DNA of 64,000 bases from an uncultured Caulobacterales bacterium (GTDB lineage Bacteria; Pseudomonadota; Alphaproteobacteria; Caulobacterales; Caulobacteraceae), in contig CAILTK010000056.1 in assembly GCA_903837135.1 (NCBI GenBank), positions 1-64,000 on the forward strand. The letters run 5' to 3'. Below the pieces are notes generated by a model. It was not told where the DNA came from. It did not search any database and saw nothing but the letters and a program-made list of their open reading frames with translations. A program made the position numbers and the translations under genes. Shown one piece after another: positions 17,656 through 26,062 of this stretch (within the stretch, counting starts at the first letter, position 1; the number at the start of each line of letters is the position of its first letter).

Positions 17656-18163
17656 CGGCGACGAATACCACCATCATTGATTGTCTGGCAGGCTCAGATT
17701 CGGCCATGGTCGCTCCAGCGTTGCGCTTGAACAAACACCCTTCGCGCACGCTTGAGACGGCGAATGGACCCAAAATGGGTCGCCAACGGGCAGCCAGACG
17801 TCGCCCCGCGAGAGACGCTTGCTCAGCGCGGAGGGGAAAACGGCGTTGGGAAAAGTGGGGTCGGAGAGGATTCTGCAGACCGTCGGGACGGTGAATCCGT
17901 TCCCGTCGCTATCCGCGGCATGGGGCTCCCAACCCTTGCAAAGCCTCCAAACGGGGCGCGGAGCCGAGGCCCCGCGCGACACTTTCGCCTGATCGTGGAA
18001 CAGGCCGAGCAAGAAGCTCGAGGACGAGTTGGCGATCGAGAGCGCTTGGACGCCGCGCTGCTGCGCGCCCTGCCCTCCTGGCGCGCCATCGGGTGAACGG
18101 GCTGGCGATCACGGCGTCTGCAGTTACGGTGCAGACGGCGCGCAGGGCGCGGAGCGAGACGCG
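17656..18163. other. Intergenic region between the divergent regulator and DUF817 genes
   Basis: About 500 bp with no gene that I can support. An open frame at 17752-18096 has no recognisable protein features. The only clear structure is the inverted repeat at 18116-18136. Confidence 0.5.
18116..18136. promoter_or_regulatory. Inverted repeat upstream of the DUF817 gene
   Basis: GTCTGCA (18116-18122) and TGCAGAC (18130-18136) are perfect 7-bp arms separated by 7 bp, 27 bp before the ATG at 18164. This could be a repressor operator or a small hairpin in the leader. Confidence 0.4.
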
Positions 18164-19042
18164 ATGAGTCGTGGCGTTGACGACAGATCCCTGCTGCCCG
18201 TCGAGCGGGCCGGGCGACGGCTCCTCGCGGCGGTTCAGGCCAGGGCGGATCGGACGGCGCTCGGGCGGGCCGGTTTCGAATTCTTGATGTTCGGCGTGAA
18301 GGAGGCGTGGGCCTGCATCTTCGGCGGCGCGCTCCTGCTGCTGATCATGCTCACGCGGTTCTACTGGCCCGCGCACGCGCCGATCGCCCGTTACGACGCC
18401 CTGGTGATCGCCGCGGTTCTGATGCAGGCGGCCATGCTGGTGTTCCGGCTGGAGGATCTGCGCGAGGCCTTCGCCATCCTGCTGTTCCACCTGGTCGGCA
18501 CAGGCATGGAGCTGTTCAAGACCAGCGTCGGATCCTGGAGCTACCCCGAACACAGCCTGCTGCGCCTCGGCGGCGTGCCGCTGTTCTCCGGATTCATGTA
18601 CGCCTCGGTCGGCAGCTACATCGCGCGCATCTGGCGGATCCAGCACCTGCGCTTCGACGCTTATCCGCCGGCCTGGCAGGCGTGGCTGCTGGCGCTGGGC
18701 GTCTATCTGAACTTCTTCGCCGATCACTACGGGTGGGACTGCCGGTGGGTTCTGTTCGGCGCGGCCGCGCTGGTGTTCCGGAGGACCGACGTCCTGTTCC
18801 AGCCCGATCGCAAGGTCCGCCGCATGCCGCTGCTGCTCGGGTTCGGACTGACCGCCCTGTTCATCTGGCTGGCCGAGAATCTGGCGACCTTCAGCCACGC
18901 CTGGCTCTATCCGGCCCAGCGGACAGGCTGGAAGCTGGTGGCGCCGGAAAAGCTCGGTAGCTGGCTCCTGCTGTCGATCATCAGTTTCGTTCTCGTCAGC
19001 CTGGTCCGGCCGGTTCGCGCGCCCATGCAGGAAGCCGCTTGA
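18164..19042 (+). CDS. DUF817 family integral membrane protein
   Basis: A 292-aa protein from the ATG at 18164, preceded by GGAGCGAG. It has about seven hydrophobic helices and the conserved blocks of DUF817: EFLMFGVKEAWAC-type start, GTGMELFKTSVGSWSYPE, GGVPLFSGFMYASVGSYI, and NFFADHYGWDCRW. The family is of unknown function and often sits alone, as here. The conserved Glu, His and Asp residues inside membrane segments suggest a catalytic or transport role, but none is established to my knowledge. 19043-19215 is empty. Confidence 0.88.
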   Translation: MSRGVDDRSLLPVERAGRRLLAAVQARADRTALGRAGFEFLMFGVKEAWACIFGGALLLLIMLTRFYWPAHAPIARYDALVIAAVLMQAAMLVFRLEDLREAFAILLFHLVGTGMELFKTSVGSWSYPEHSLLRLGGVPLFSGFMYASVGSYIARIWRIQHLRFDAYPPAWQAWLLALGVYLNFFADHYGWDCRWVLFGAAALVFRRTDVLFQPDRKVRRMPLLLGFGLTALFIWLAENLATFSHAWLYPAQRTGWKLVAPEKLGSWLLLSIISFVLVSLVRPVRAPMQEAA

Positions 19043-19215
19043 CCGCCTCCGATTGAACCGGAGAAAGGGAAGGCCTGGTCCTCCTTCCCGACGCCGCCAT
19101 CCCGCGAACGTGGGGCTCAGTCGGCGTGGTCACGCCGGCGCGGACGAAAGCCCTTCGCCCGGCGACAGCGCCCCGCTCGGGAGCCTGCCACCGGGGGCGG
19201 CCTGTTCCGGTCGCC

Positions 19216-19962
19216 TCAGCGCAGTCCGCCGCTGGCGACGAGTTTCTCGCCGGTGAGCCAGCGCGCATCGTCGGACGCCAGGAAGACGGCGATGTCGGCG
19301 ATGTCCTGCGGTTGTCCCACCCGGCCCAGGGGAGTCTGGGCGACGAAGACGGACTCGAACTCCGAACCGATGAAACCCGCCGTATGCGTGCCTTCGGTCT
19401 CGACGATGCCGGGATTGATCGCATTGACGCGGATCTTGCGCGCGCCGAGCTCGGCGGCCAGGACTCCGGTGATGGCGTCCACGGCGCCCTTGGTCGCGGT
19501 GTAGACCGCCGACTGCGGCGGCGAAAGACTGGTCACCGCCGAACTGATGTTGATGACGCTGGCCCCTTCGCCGAGGTGCTTCTCGGCCGCTTTGGTCGCC
19601 AGCAGCAGGCCCAGGACATTGACGTCGAACATCCCGTGGAAGTGTTCCTCGGTGATGTCCGCGAGCAGCGCCATCGCGTAGACCCCCGCATTGTTCACCA
19701 GGATGTCGAGGCGTCCATAGGTCTGGATCGCAGCGTCTATGAGGGCTTGCGCTTCGGCGGCCTTCGCGACGCTCCCCTGAACGGCGATGGCCCTGCCGCC
19801 GGCGGCCGTGACCGCCGCGACGACGGCCTCGGCGCCCGCCTTGCTCGAGGCGTAGTTGACGACCACCGCGGCGCCTTCGGCCGCCAGGGCTTTGGCGATG
19901 GCCGCGCCGATCCCCTTGGATGCGCCGGTGACCACCGCAACCTTGCCTTCGAGTCTCGACAT
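19216..19962 (-). CDS. Short-chain dehydrogenase/reductase (SDR)
   Basis: A 248-aa classical SDR: cofactor motif TGASKGIG (residues about 13-20), NNAG near 90, catalytic Ser in INISSA and Y-x-x-x-K in VYTATKG (near 155), and the C-terminal GEKLVASGGLR. It would oxidise or reduce an alcohol/ketone with NAD(P). It is divergent from an ArsR-type repressor gene at 20076 with 113 bp between the starts, and an inverted repeat in that gap suggests direct control. Confidence 0.92.
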   Translation of the reverse strand: MSRLEGKVAVVTGASKGIGAAIAKALAAEGAAVVVNYASSKAGAEAVVAAVTAAGGRAIAVQGSVAKAAEAQALIDAAIQTYGRLDILVNNAGVYAMALLADITEEHFHGMFDVNVLGLLLATKAAEKHLGEGASVINISSAVTSLSPPQSAVYTATKGAVDAITGVLAAELGARKIRVNAINPGIVETEGTHTAGFIGSEFESVFVAQTPLGRVGQPQDIADIAVFLASDDARWLTGEKLVASGGLR

Positions 19963-20018
19963 GTCGACATCCTTCTGTCCGGACGGAGCCTAAGCGGGAT
20001 CGCCTGCGACTTCGTTCT

Positions 20019-20041
20019 ATAGTTCGGGAAAATGGAACTAT
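20019..20041. promoter_or_regulatory. Candidate ArsR-type operator between the SDR and ArsR genes
   Basis: ATAGTTC (20019-20025) and GAACTAT (20035-20041) form perfect 7-bp arms with a 9-bp spacer, in the divergent promoter region and about 55 bp from each start codon. Size and location fit a dimeric winged-helix repressor site for the adjacent regulator. Confidence 0.55.
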
Positions 20042-20075
20042 TGAACTCGATGTCAAGGGGCTCTATCTGCAAAAC

Positions 20076-20429
20076 ATGAGGCCGCTGTTCCACCCTTCGA
20101 TCCACGACGTGCGGCTGGAAGCCATCCTTCACGCCTTGTCCGATCCGGTGCGAGCGCGGATCTTCACCCAGATCGCCGCGGCCGACTGCCCCAAAACCTG
20201 CTCGGCGTTTTCCAGCGTCGATGACCGGACCATCCCCAAGTCCTCGCTCTCTCAACACTTTAAGGTGTTGCGTGAGGCGGGCCTGATCCATTCCGAACGC
20301 CAGGGCGTGGAGATGCACAACACCTCCCGCTGCGCGGAAGTCGAAGGCCGCTTCCCAGGCCTGCTGCCGGCGATCATGGGCGCCCACGCCGTCGAGCATG
20401 GCCTCGAGGTCACGCCGCCGACGGCGTGA
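20076..20429 (+). CDS. ArsR family transcriptional regulator
   Basis: A 117-aa protein with the ArsR winged helix: LEAILHALSDPVRARIF at the start and recognition helix SSLSQHFKVLREAGLIHSER (about 55-75). Two cysteines occur at DCPKTCS in the second helix region, but the typical metal box ELCVCDL is absent, so it is probably not a metal sensor. It is divergent from the SDR gene, which it likely represses. Confidence 0.88.
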   Translation: MRPLFHPSIHDVRLEAILHALSDPVRARIFTQIAAADCPKTCSAFSSVDDRTIPKSSLSQHFKVLREAGLIHSERQGVEMHNTSRCAEVEGRFPGLLPAIMGAHAVEHGLEVTPPTA

Positions 20430-20552
20430 GCCGAGGCTGAGCGCCGCCGTTAAGGGCGCTTGTACCTCGATGAACCGCCCCGGCGAGGATTCGCCGACGC
20501 TCCGGCGCCACCTCACGCCGGCGCTCCTGAGGGCCGAGCCCCTCCGCGCCCG

Positions 20553-20580
20553 TTGACACGAAAATTGGAACGTGTTCCAA
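20553..20580 (+). promoter_or_regulatory. Promoter with a perfect 16-bp palindromic operator
   Basis: A consensus -35 box TTGACA (20553-20558) is followed 6 bp later by TTGGAACGTGTTCCAA (20565-20580), a perfect inverted repeat with 7-bp arms and a 2-bp centre. It lies just where a repressor would block RNA polymerase, 26 bp before the first ATG of the six-gene operon. The last gene of that operon encodes a TetR regulator, the obvious candidate to bind it. Confidence 0.7.
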
Positions 20581-20606
20581 ACTCTTGCAGAAGAGCCGAG
20601 GCCGAC

Positions 20607-20843
20607 ATGAACGTTGCAGAGCTTTCCCGCGTGCGCCGGTCGATCGTTCCGTCGCCGGGGGACACCTGGGTCGAGATCGCAAGGCGCGAACTTCCCGACA
20701 CGCCGGAAGCCGAGGCGGTCTCCAGCCTGCAAAGCTGGAACCTGCACGTGTTCATGCGGGCGGCGACCCAGATGGCCGGCCAGCCTAATCCCATCCTGCC
20801 GAGCGACGTCATCTTCGTCGAGCCGCCGCTCGTATCGCGGTGA
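20607..20843 (+). CDS. Small LysM-like protein without signal peptide
   Basis: A 78-aa protein opening the operon. The segment SPGDTWVEIARRELPD, then LQSWN, then ILPSDVIFVEPP follows the LysM pattern (GDT-W-x-x-I-A, N-x-x-x, I-x-x-G/S-x-x-I-x-x-P). It has no signal peptide, so it does not look like a cell-wall binding protein; it may be a scaffold or binding subunit for the enzymes encoded downstream. The ATG at 20607 is 26 bp after the palindromic operator. The LysM assignment rests on pattern only. Confidence 0.65.
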   Translation: MNVAELSRVRRSIVPSPGDTWVEIARRELPDTPEAEAVSSLQSWNLHVFMRAATQMAGQPNPILPSDVIFVEPPLVSR

Positions 20844-20853
20844 AGGACGGGCG

Positions 20854-21141
20854 ATGAGCGGAGCCGTCATCAGCGCGGTCCGGCTGGGGGCGGCGCATGA
20901 CGGCGCCGCCGAACTGGTGGTGACCCTGCGCTTCGACGGCGGCGGGGAGACCCTCGTCTCGCTCGATCGGGAGGCCGCCGGAAACCTGATGATCGCCTGC
21001 GACGCCCGGGACGCCGACGCCCTGGTGGGCCAGGGCTGGGAGCGGGTGCGCGACGCGCTCGAGGCCGCGTCCAACCGCTTCGCCGGGCGACAGAACGAAC
21101 AACAAACACAAGAACAGACGGAGGGAGACGGACATGTATGA
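20854..21141 (+). CDS. Small hypothetical protein, second gene of the TetR operon
   Basis: A 95-aa acidic protein that I do not recognise. It starts at the ATG 10 bp after the LysM-like gene, preceded by gaaggacgg, and its last 8 bp overlap the next gene, so it is translated as part of the operon. The first 70 residues look like a small alpha/beta fold (VISAVRLG, ELVVTLRFDGG, ALVGQGWERVRDAL); the C-terminal 20 residues are Gln/Glu-rich and probably disordered. There is no signal peptide or membrane helix. Confidence 0.65.
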   Translation: MSGAVISAVRLGAAHDGAAELVVTLRFDGGGETLVSLDREAAGNLMIACDARDADALVGQGWERVRDALEAASNRFAGRQNEQQTQEQTEGDGHV

Positions 21142-22819
21142 TCTGCTGATCAAGAACGGCAAGGTGGTGGACGGCTCGGGCCTGCCGGCCTACCGCGCCG
21201 ACGTGGCGGTGCAGGACGGGCGTATCGTCCGCATCGGCCACATCAAGGACGGCGCCCGACGCGTGGTCGACGCCGCCGGCAAGGTGGTGGCCCCGGGCTT
21301 CATCGACCCGCACACCCATTTCGACGCCCAGCTTCTGTGGGACGGCTTCGCCAAGCCCGCGCTGGAGCACGGCGTGACCACCATCGTGCCCGGCAACTGC
21401 TCGCTGTCCCTGGCGCCGCTGCGCGAAGAGCACCGCATGAAGCTGGTCGGCATGTTCAACCAGATCGAAGAAATGCCGCTGAAGGCCTTCAAGGAAGGCG
21501 TGGTGTGGGACTGGGAGAGCTTCGCCGGCTACATCGCCCGCATCCGCAAGGGTCTGGCCATCAACGTCGCCCCCCTGGTCGGCCACAGCGTCCTGCGCCT
21601 GTGGGTCATGCGCCAGGCGGCGATGGAGCGTCCCGCCACACAAGGCGAGGTGGCCGAGATGCAGAGCCTGCTGCGCGAATGCCTCGACGCCGGCGCCATC
21701 GGCCTGTCGACCAGCTATGTGGACATGGACGAGCGGCTGCAGCCGGTGCCGAGCCGCTACGCCGACGCCGCCGAGATCGACGCCCTGGCCAGCGTGCTCG
21801 GCGAATACGGCCGGATGCTGCAGATCGTGCCGGAGTTCTACGACGCGGACCTGACCATCGCCCGCCTCGACCAGCTGGCCGAGCTGTCGCTGCGGCACAA
21901 CATCCCCACCACCTTCTCGCCCCTGTTCGTCAACGCCGACAACCTCGAGGCGGTCAACCGCGTCATGCGGCGGGTGGACGAGCAGTTCGCGCGCGGCGCG
22001 CGGGTGTGGCCGCAGGTGCAGACGCGGCCGATCGACATCAGCTTCTGCTTCGCCGTGCCCAGCCTGCTCTTCATCCGCCTGCCGAGCTGGTACCGGATCA
22101 TGCGGTTCGGCACGCCGGACGAGGTGATCGCCGCCTTCCGCGAACCGGACAGCCGCGCCAGGCTGATCGCCGAGGGCGCGGCCTACACCGGTCTCTGGCC
22201 CGCCCTGACCCTTCGCCATGTGAAGACCGAGGCGAACCGGACCCTGGTCGGCAAGACCCTCGGCGAGATCGCCCAGCTCCGCGGCGTGACGCCGATCGAG
22301 GCGATGATCGACCTGTCGATCGAGGAGGATCTCGACGCGCACTTCCTCTCGGCCGCCATGGGCCACAACATCGACGCGGAGGTCGGCCGGCTGCTCGCCC
22401 ACCCCCGGGTCCACATCGGGGCCAGCGACGGCGGGGCGCACATCCTGTCGTTCTCGACCTATGGCGACACCGGCTATCTGCTCGGCCACTTCGTCCGCGA
22501 CCTGAAGATGATGAGCCTCGAGGCGGCGGTGAAGAAGGTCACTTCTGACACCGCGTCGATCTGGGGCATTCCCGACCGGGGCCTGCTGCAGCCCAACTAT
22601 GTGGCCGACATCGTGGTGTTCGATCCCGTGCTCATCGACCGGGGCGTGGAGGACTATGTGGGCGACGTGCCGGGCGACGGCAGCCGCTATGTGCGCGACT
22701 CGCGCGGCGTCGACCAGGTGTTCGTCGGCGGCGCCCTGGCCTGGTCGGCCGGCGGCGGCTACCAGGACGCGCACGGCGAGGTGCTGCCCGGCGAGATCCT
22801 GGCGGGTATCGCCGCGTGA
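21134..22819 (+). CDS. D-aminoacylase/N-acyl-D-amino-acid deacylase-type amidohydrolase
   Basis: A 561-aa cytoplasmic amidohydrolase: start LLIKNGKVVDGSGLPAYRAD, metal motif DPHTHFD (near residue 62), the cysteine ligand in PGNCSLSL (near 96) as in D-aminoacylases, and the catalytic Asp in GASDGGAH. The histidines of the classical SHMRxE and SHHK motifs are not evident; LQIVPEF and FSPLF stand where I would expect them, so metal binding may differ. The reaction is probably hydrolysis of an N-acyl or cyclic amide bond. It overlaps both neighbours (8 bp upstream, 4 bp downstream). Confidence 0.85.
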   Translation: MYDLLIKNGKVVDGSGLPAYRADVAVQDGRIVRIGHIKDGARRVVDAAGKVVAPGFIDPHTHFDAQLLWDGFAKPALEHGVTTIVPGNCSLSLAPLREEHRMKLVGMFNQIEEMPLKAFKEGVVWDWESFAGYIARIRKGLAINVAPLVGHSVLRLWVMRQAAMERPATQGEVAEMQSLLRECLDAGAIGLSTSYVDMDERLQPVPSRYADAAEIDALASVLGEYGRMLQIVPEFYDADLTIARLDQLAELSLRHNIPTTFSPLFVNADNLEAVNRVMRRVDEQFARGARVWPQVQTRPIDISFCFAVPSLLFIRLPSWYRIMRFGTPDEVIAAFREPDSRARLIAEGAAYTGLWPALTLRHVKTEANRTLVGKTLGEIAQLRGVTPIEAMIDLSIEEDLDAHFLSAAMGHNIDAEVGRLLAHPRVHIGASDGGAHILSFSTYGDTGYLLGHFVRDLKMMSLEAAVKKVTSDTASIWGIPDRGLLQPNYVADIVVFDPVLIDRGVEDYVGDVPGDGSRYVRDSRGVDQVFVGGALAWSAGGGYQDAHGEVLPGEILAGIAA

Positions 22820-23778
22820 GCTGGCCGGGCGTTCGCCAGCGCCGCCTCGCCACCAACGGCATCGCACTGAACATCGCCGAGGCGGGCGAAGGGCCTCTGG
22901 TCCTGCTGCTGCACGGGTTCCCGGAGTCCTGGTACTCCTGGCGACACCAGTTCGCGCCGTTGGCGGCCGCCGGCTACCACGTGGTCGCGCCGGACATGCG
23001 CGGCTATGGCGAGAGCGACAAACCCGAGGCCATCTCCGCCTACAACCAGGTCGAAGTAGTCAACGACATCGTCGGCCTGGTCTCCGCCCTCGGCGAGACG
23101 ACGGCGGTGGTGATCGGCCACGACTGGGGCGCGCCGACCGCCTGGGCCGCCGCCCTGCATCACCCCGGCGTGTTCCGCGCGGTCGGCGCGCTGTCGGTGC
23201 CGTTCATGCCGCGCTCGCCGGTGGCGCCCATGGCGGCGATGCGCGCCGTCTTCAAAGGCCAGTTCTTCTATCAGCTCTACTTCTTCGACCCCGGCGTCGC
23301 CGAGGCCGAGTTCGAGGCCGATATCCGCACGGCGCTGAAGAAGTTTCTGGTCATGGCCGGCGGCGAGACCGATCTCGGCAAGCTGCCGCCCAAGGCGGAG
23401 GGCGACGACATGCTGTCGAGCCTGCCCAATCCCGATACCCTGCCGCCGTGGCTGAGCGAGGCCGACCTCGACGTCTACGCCAGAGAGTTCGCCCGCTCGG
23501 GCATGCGTGGCCCGCTCAACTACTACCGCAATCACGACCTGACCTGGTCGCTGACGGAGGGCGGGCCGACCGAGATCCACCAGCCGGCCTTCTTCATCGC
23601 CGGCGCGCGCGACGGGGTGATCCTGATGGCCGCCGCAGCTCTTAAGGCCATGCCCGAATACGTGAAGGACCTGCGCATTAACCGGCTGATCCCCGGCGCC
23701 GGCCACTGGACCCAGCAGGAGGCGCCCGACGCCGTGAACGCGACCATCCTGGAATTCCTGCGGGGCTTGGACGCATGA
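22816..23778 (+). CDS. Alpha/beta hydrolase, epoxide-hydrolase-like
   Basis: A 320-aa protein starting at a GTG that overlaps the previous stop (GTGA). Epoxide hydrolase features are present: oxyanion motif HGFPESWYSWR, nucleophilic Asp in GHDWGAP, tyrosines in the cap region (NYYRNHD), and His in GAGHWTQQE. Soluble epoxide hydrolases open epoxides to diols; haloalkane dehalogenases and some esterases share the fold, but the HGFPE motif favours epoxides. The FAD oxygenase-like gene that follows could generate such an epoxide. Confidence 0.87.
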   Translation: MSWPGVRQRRLATNGIALNIAEAGEGPLVLLLHGFPESWYSWRHQFAPLAAAGYHVVAPDMRGYGESDKPEAISAYNQVEVVNDIVGLVSALGETTAVVIGHDWGAPTAWAAALHHPGVFRAVGALSVPFMPRSPVAPMAAMRAVFKGQFFYQLYFFDPGVAEAEFEADIRTALKKFLVMAGGETDLGKLPPKAEGDDMLSSLPNPDTLPPWLSEADLDVYAREFARSGMRGPLNYYRNHDLTWSLTEGGPTEIHQPAFFIAGARDGVILMAAAALKAMPEYVKDLRINRLIPGAGHWTQQEAPDAVNATILEFLRGLDA

Positions 23779-25283
23779 CCGAACGGCTGGTCGTCATCGG
23801 GGCCGGGATCGGCGGCCTCTGCACCGCCCTGTGCCTGGCGCCCACCGGACGCGAGATCGTCGTCCTGGAGCGCGACGGGCCGCCGCCGGCCGGCGATCCC
23901 GACACCGTGTTCCACGAGTGGAGGCACACCGGCGTCGGCCATCTGCGCCAGAGCCACGCCTTCCTCGCCCGCCTGCGCACCATCATCAAGGCCGAGCACC
24001 CGCGCCTGCTGGACGAGCTGCTCGCGTTGGGTGTCCGCGAACTGCCGTTCGAGGTCTTCCTCACCGACCTCCAGCGCCGCGACTACGACCCGGCGCCCGA
24101 GGACGCGGACCTGACCATCCTCACCAGCCGGCGCACGACGCTGGAGCTGGCCATGCGCCGCTATGTGGCGACGCTGGAGAACGTCACCATCCGGTCGAAC
24201 TTTTTCGTCCAGCGGCTCCTGACCCGCAAGGGCGCCGACGGCGTCATCGAGGTGCTCGGAGTCGCCGGCGAATGCGACGGGGAAAACATTGAGCTCCTGG
24301 CCGACGTGGTGGTCGACAGCTCCGGCAAGGGCGGCTTCACCCTCGACCAGCTGAAGGAAGAGGGCGCGCCGATCCGCGAGGAGAGCGAAACGGCGGGCAT
24401 CCTCTATTTCACCCGCCACTACCGCCTGCGGCCCGGCATGGCCGAGCCGTCCCGGGCGGACAATCCGCCGGCCAGCGGCGATCTTGGCTTCATCAAGTTC
24501 GGGATCTTTCCGGGCGACAACGGCTGTTTCTCGGTGACCATCGCCATCCCCGAAGTGGAGACCGAGCTGCGCAAGGCGATCCTCGATCCCGTCCTGTTCC
24601 ATCAGGCCGCCCAGCTGTTGCCGGGCCTGCGGCCCTGGACGGACGCCGAGCGGTCCGAGCCGGTGGGCCGGGTGCACGGCATGGGCGACCTGATCAGCCG
24701 CTGGCGGGATCTGGTGGTCGAGGACAAGCCCGCGGTGCGGGGCTATTTCGCGCTCGGAGACACTTTGGTGCGGACCAACCCGCTCTATGGGCGCGGCTGC
24801 AGTTTCGCGGCGGTGAGCGCGCAGATGCTGCGCCAGTCGCTGGACGAGAGCTCCGACCCGACGGCGCGCCTCCTGGCCTACCACCGGCGGATCCAGTCCG
24901 AGCTTCGGCCCTACTACCTCAACCAGCGCGCCCAGGATCGCTCGGCCATCCGGCGCGCGCGCCAGGCGCTGACGCCCGGCCACCGCAAGAGCCTGCGCGC
25001 CAAGGTCATCGAGGGCTTCTTCGTGGACGGCGTCGGCGTCGCCGTGCGCAGCGACGTAGCCCTGCTGCGCCAGGCCCTGCGCGGCTTCCACATGCTCGAG
25101 CACCCGAACAAATGGCTCGGCAAGCCGAAGAACCTCGCCGCCGTGCTGGGCTACTGGATGCGCGGGCGTAAGCGCAACGCCGCCGCCTATCCGCCCAAGC
25201 CCGGCCCCGGCCGCACGGAAATGCTGACCGCCTTGTCCATCGATCCCGCGTTGAATATGGAGCCGGCCAGGTTGGCGGCTTGA
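23775..25283 (+). CDS. FAD-dependent oxidoreductase (monooxygenase-like)
   Basis: A 502-aa protein with the Rossmann FAD motif GAGIGGL (residues 8-14), an acidic strand end VVLERDG, and a late GDTLVRTNPLYGRGC segment corresponding to the GD motif that contacts FAD ribitol in flavin monooxygenases. There is no NAD(P)-binding second Rossmann motif, as in single-component hydroxylases. The long C-terminal helical region (about 385-502) is unusual for small aromatic hydroxylases. It overlaps its neighbours by 4 bp at both ends. The substrate is unknown. Confidence 0.83.
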   Translation: MTERLVVIGAGIGGLCTALCLAPTGREIVVLERDGPPPAGDPDTVFHEWRHTGVGHLRQSHAFLARLRTIIKAEHPRLLDELLALGVRELPFEVFLTDLQRRDYDPAPEDADLTILTSRRTTLELAMRRYVATLENVTIRSNFFVQRLLTRKGADGVIEVLGVAGECDGENIELLADVVVDSSGKGGFTLDQLKEEGAPIREESETAGILYFTRHYRLRPGMAEPSRADNPPASGDLGFIKFGIFPGDNGCFSVTIAIPEVETELRKAILDPVLFHQAAQLLPGLRPWTDAERSEPVGRVHGMGDLISRWRDLVVEDKPAVRGYFALGDTLVRTNPLYGRGCSFAAVSAQMLRQSLDESSDPTARLLAYHRRIQSELRPYYLNQRAQDRSAIRRARQALTPGHRKSLRAKVIEGFFVDGVGVAVRSDVALLRQALRGFHMLEHPNKWLGKPKNLAAVLGYWMRGRKRNAAAYPPKPGPGRTEMLTALSIDPALNMEPARLAA

Positions 25284-25999
25284 CGGATCTGATCGACATC
25301 GACGTTGAGAACGACGGGGAGGCCGAGGACGCCTTTCTGGATGGGGGTCGGCGCGAGCAGGCCAAGGCCGAGCGCCGCTCGCGCATCGTGCGCGCCGCCC
25401 GCGACCTGATCCGCGAGACCGGCGACACCGATCTGTCCATGCGCATGATCGCCAAGCGCGCCGGCGTCAGCCTGACCACCCCCTACAATCTGTTCGGCTC
25501 CAAGCGGGCGGTGGTGCTGGCGGTGTTCGAGGACGAGCGCGACTTCGTCGTCCGCTTCAGCCGGCTCAAGGCGGCCAACGCCATCGACCGCATCTTCGAC
25601 GCCAACGACCTCGGCATGAGCTATTTCATCGAGGATCCGGACTTCTACCGCACCCTGTGGAAGGCCCTGCTCAACACCCAGGGCGCGGACTCCACCGGCC
25701 TCGCCACCCCTGAGCGCCTGAAACGCAGCCGCGCCGCCTGGCGCCGGCTGATCGAGGACGCCCAGGACGAGGGCCTGATGGACCCGGCGGTAACCTCCGA
25801 CACCCTGGAGCGCGCCCTGTCGTTCGCCTCCAACGGGGCGATGCTGGCCTGGGCCATGGGGGCCCTGCCGACCGCGGCCCTGGTTCCGACCACGGCGCTC
25901 GGCTACGCCCTCGTCCTCCGCGGCGCCGCCACCCCCGCCGGCGCCGCCATCCTCCAGCCTCGCATCCTCCGATGCCAGGAGACGCTGGCGCGGGGGTGA
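25280..25999 (+). CDS. TetR family transcriptional regulator (operon autoregulator)
   Basis: A 239-aa protein that begins at TTG within the stop codon overlap (TTGA) of the FAD gene. The helix-turn-helix is SMRMIAKRAGVSLTTPYNLF (about 52-71), followed by a ligand-binding helical domain. As the last gene of the six-gene operon it is well placed to be a self-limiting repressor acting on the palindrome at 20565-20580. The TTG start is unusual but is the only one consistent with coupling to the upstream gene. Confidence 0.86.
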   Translation: MTDLIDIDVENDGEAEDAFLDGGRREQAKAERRSRIVRAARDLIRETGDTDLSMRMIAKRAGVSLTTPYNLFGSKRAVVLAVFEDERDFVVRFSRLKAANAIDRIFDANDLGMSYFIEDPDFYRTLWKALLNTQGADSTGLATPERLKRSRAAWRRLIEDAQDEGLMDPAVTSDTLERALSFASNGAMLAWAMGALPTAALVPTTALGYALVLRGAATPAGAAILQPRILRCQETLARG

Positions 26000-26006
26000 A
26001 GTCTAT

Positions 26007-26024
26007 ATTCGCCGGGATGAGCGG
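26007..26024. repeat. Partial copy of the dispersed attcgccgggatgagcgg repeat
   Basis: Eighteen bases identical to part of the 2170-2202 arm, lying 8 bp after the TetR stop codon and between convergent genes. Confidence 0.6.
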
Positions 26025-26062
26025 AAGGACCAAATCTCGCTGAGAACAGACGGAGACTTGTC

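Noticed and set aside
17752-18096. Possible 114-aa gene before DUF817
   Set aside because: No recognisable motif, no ribosome site, Arg/Gly/Pro-rich composition; left as intergenic.
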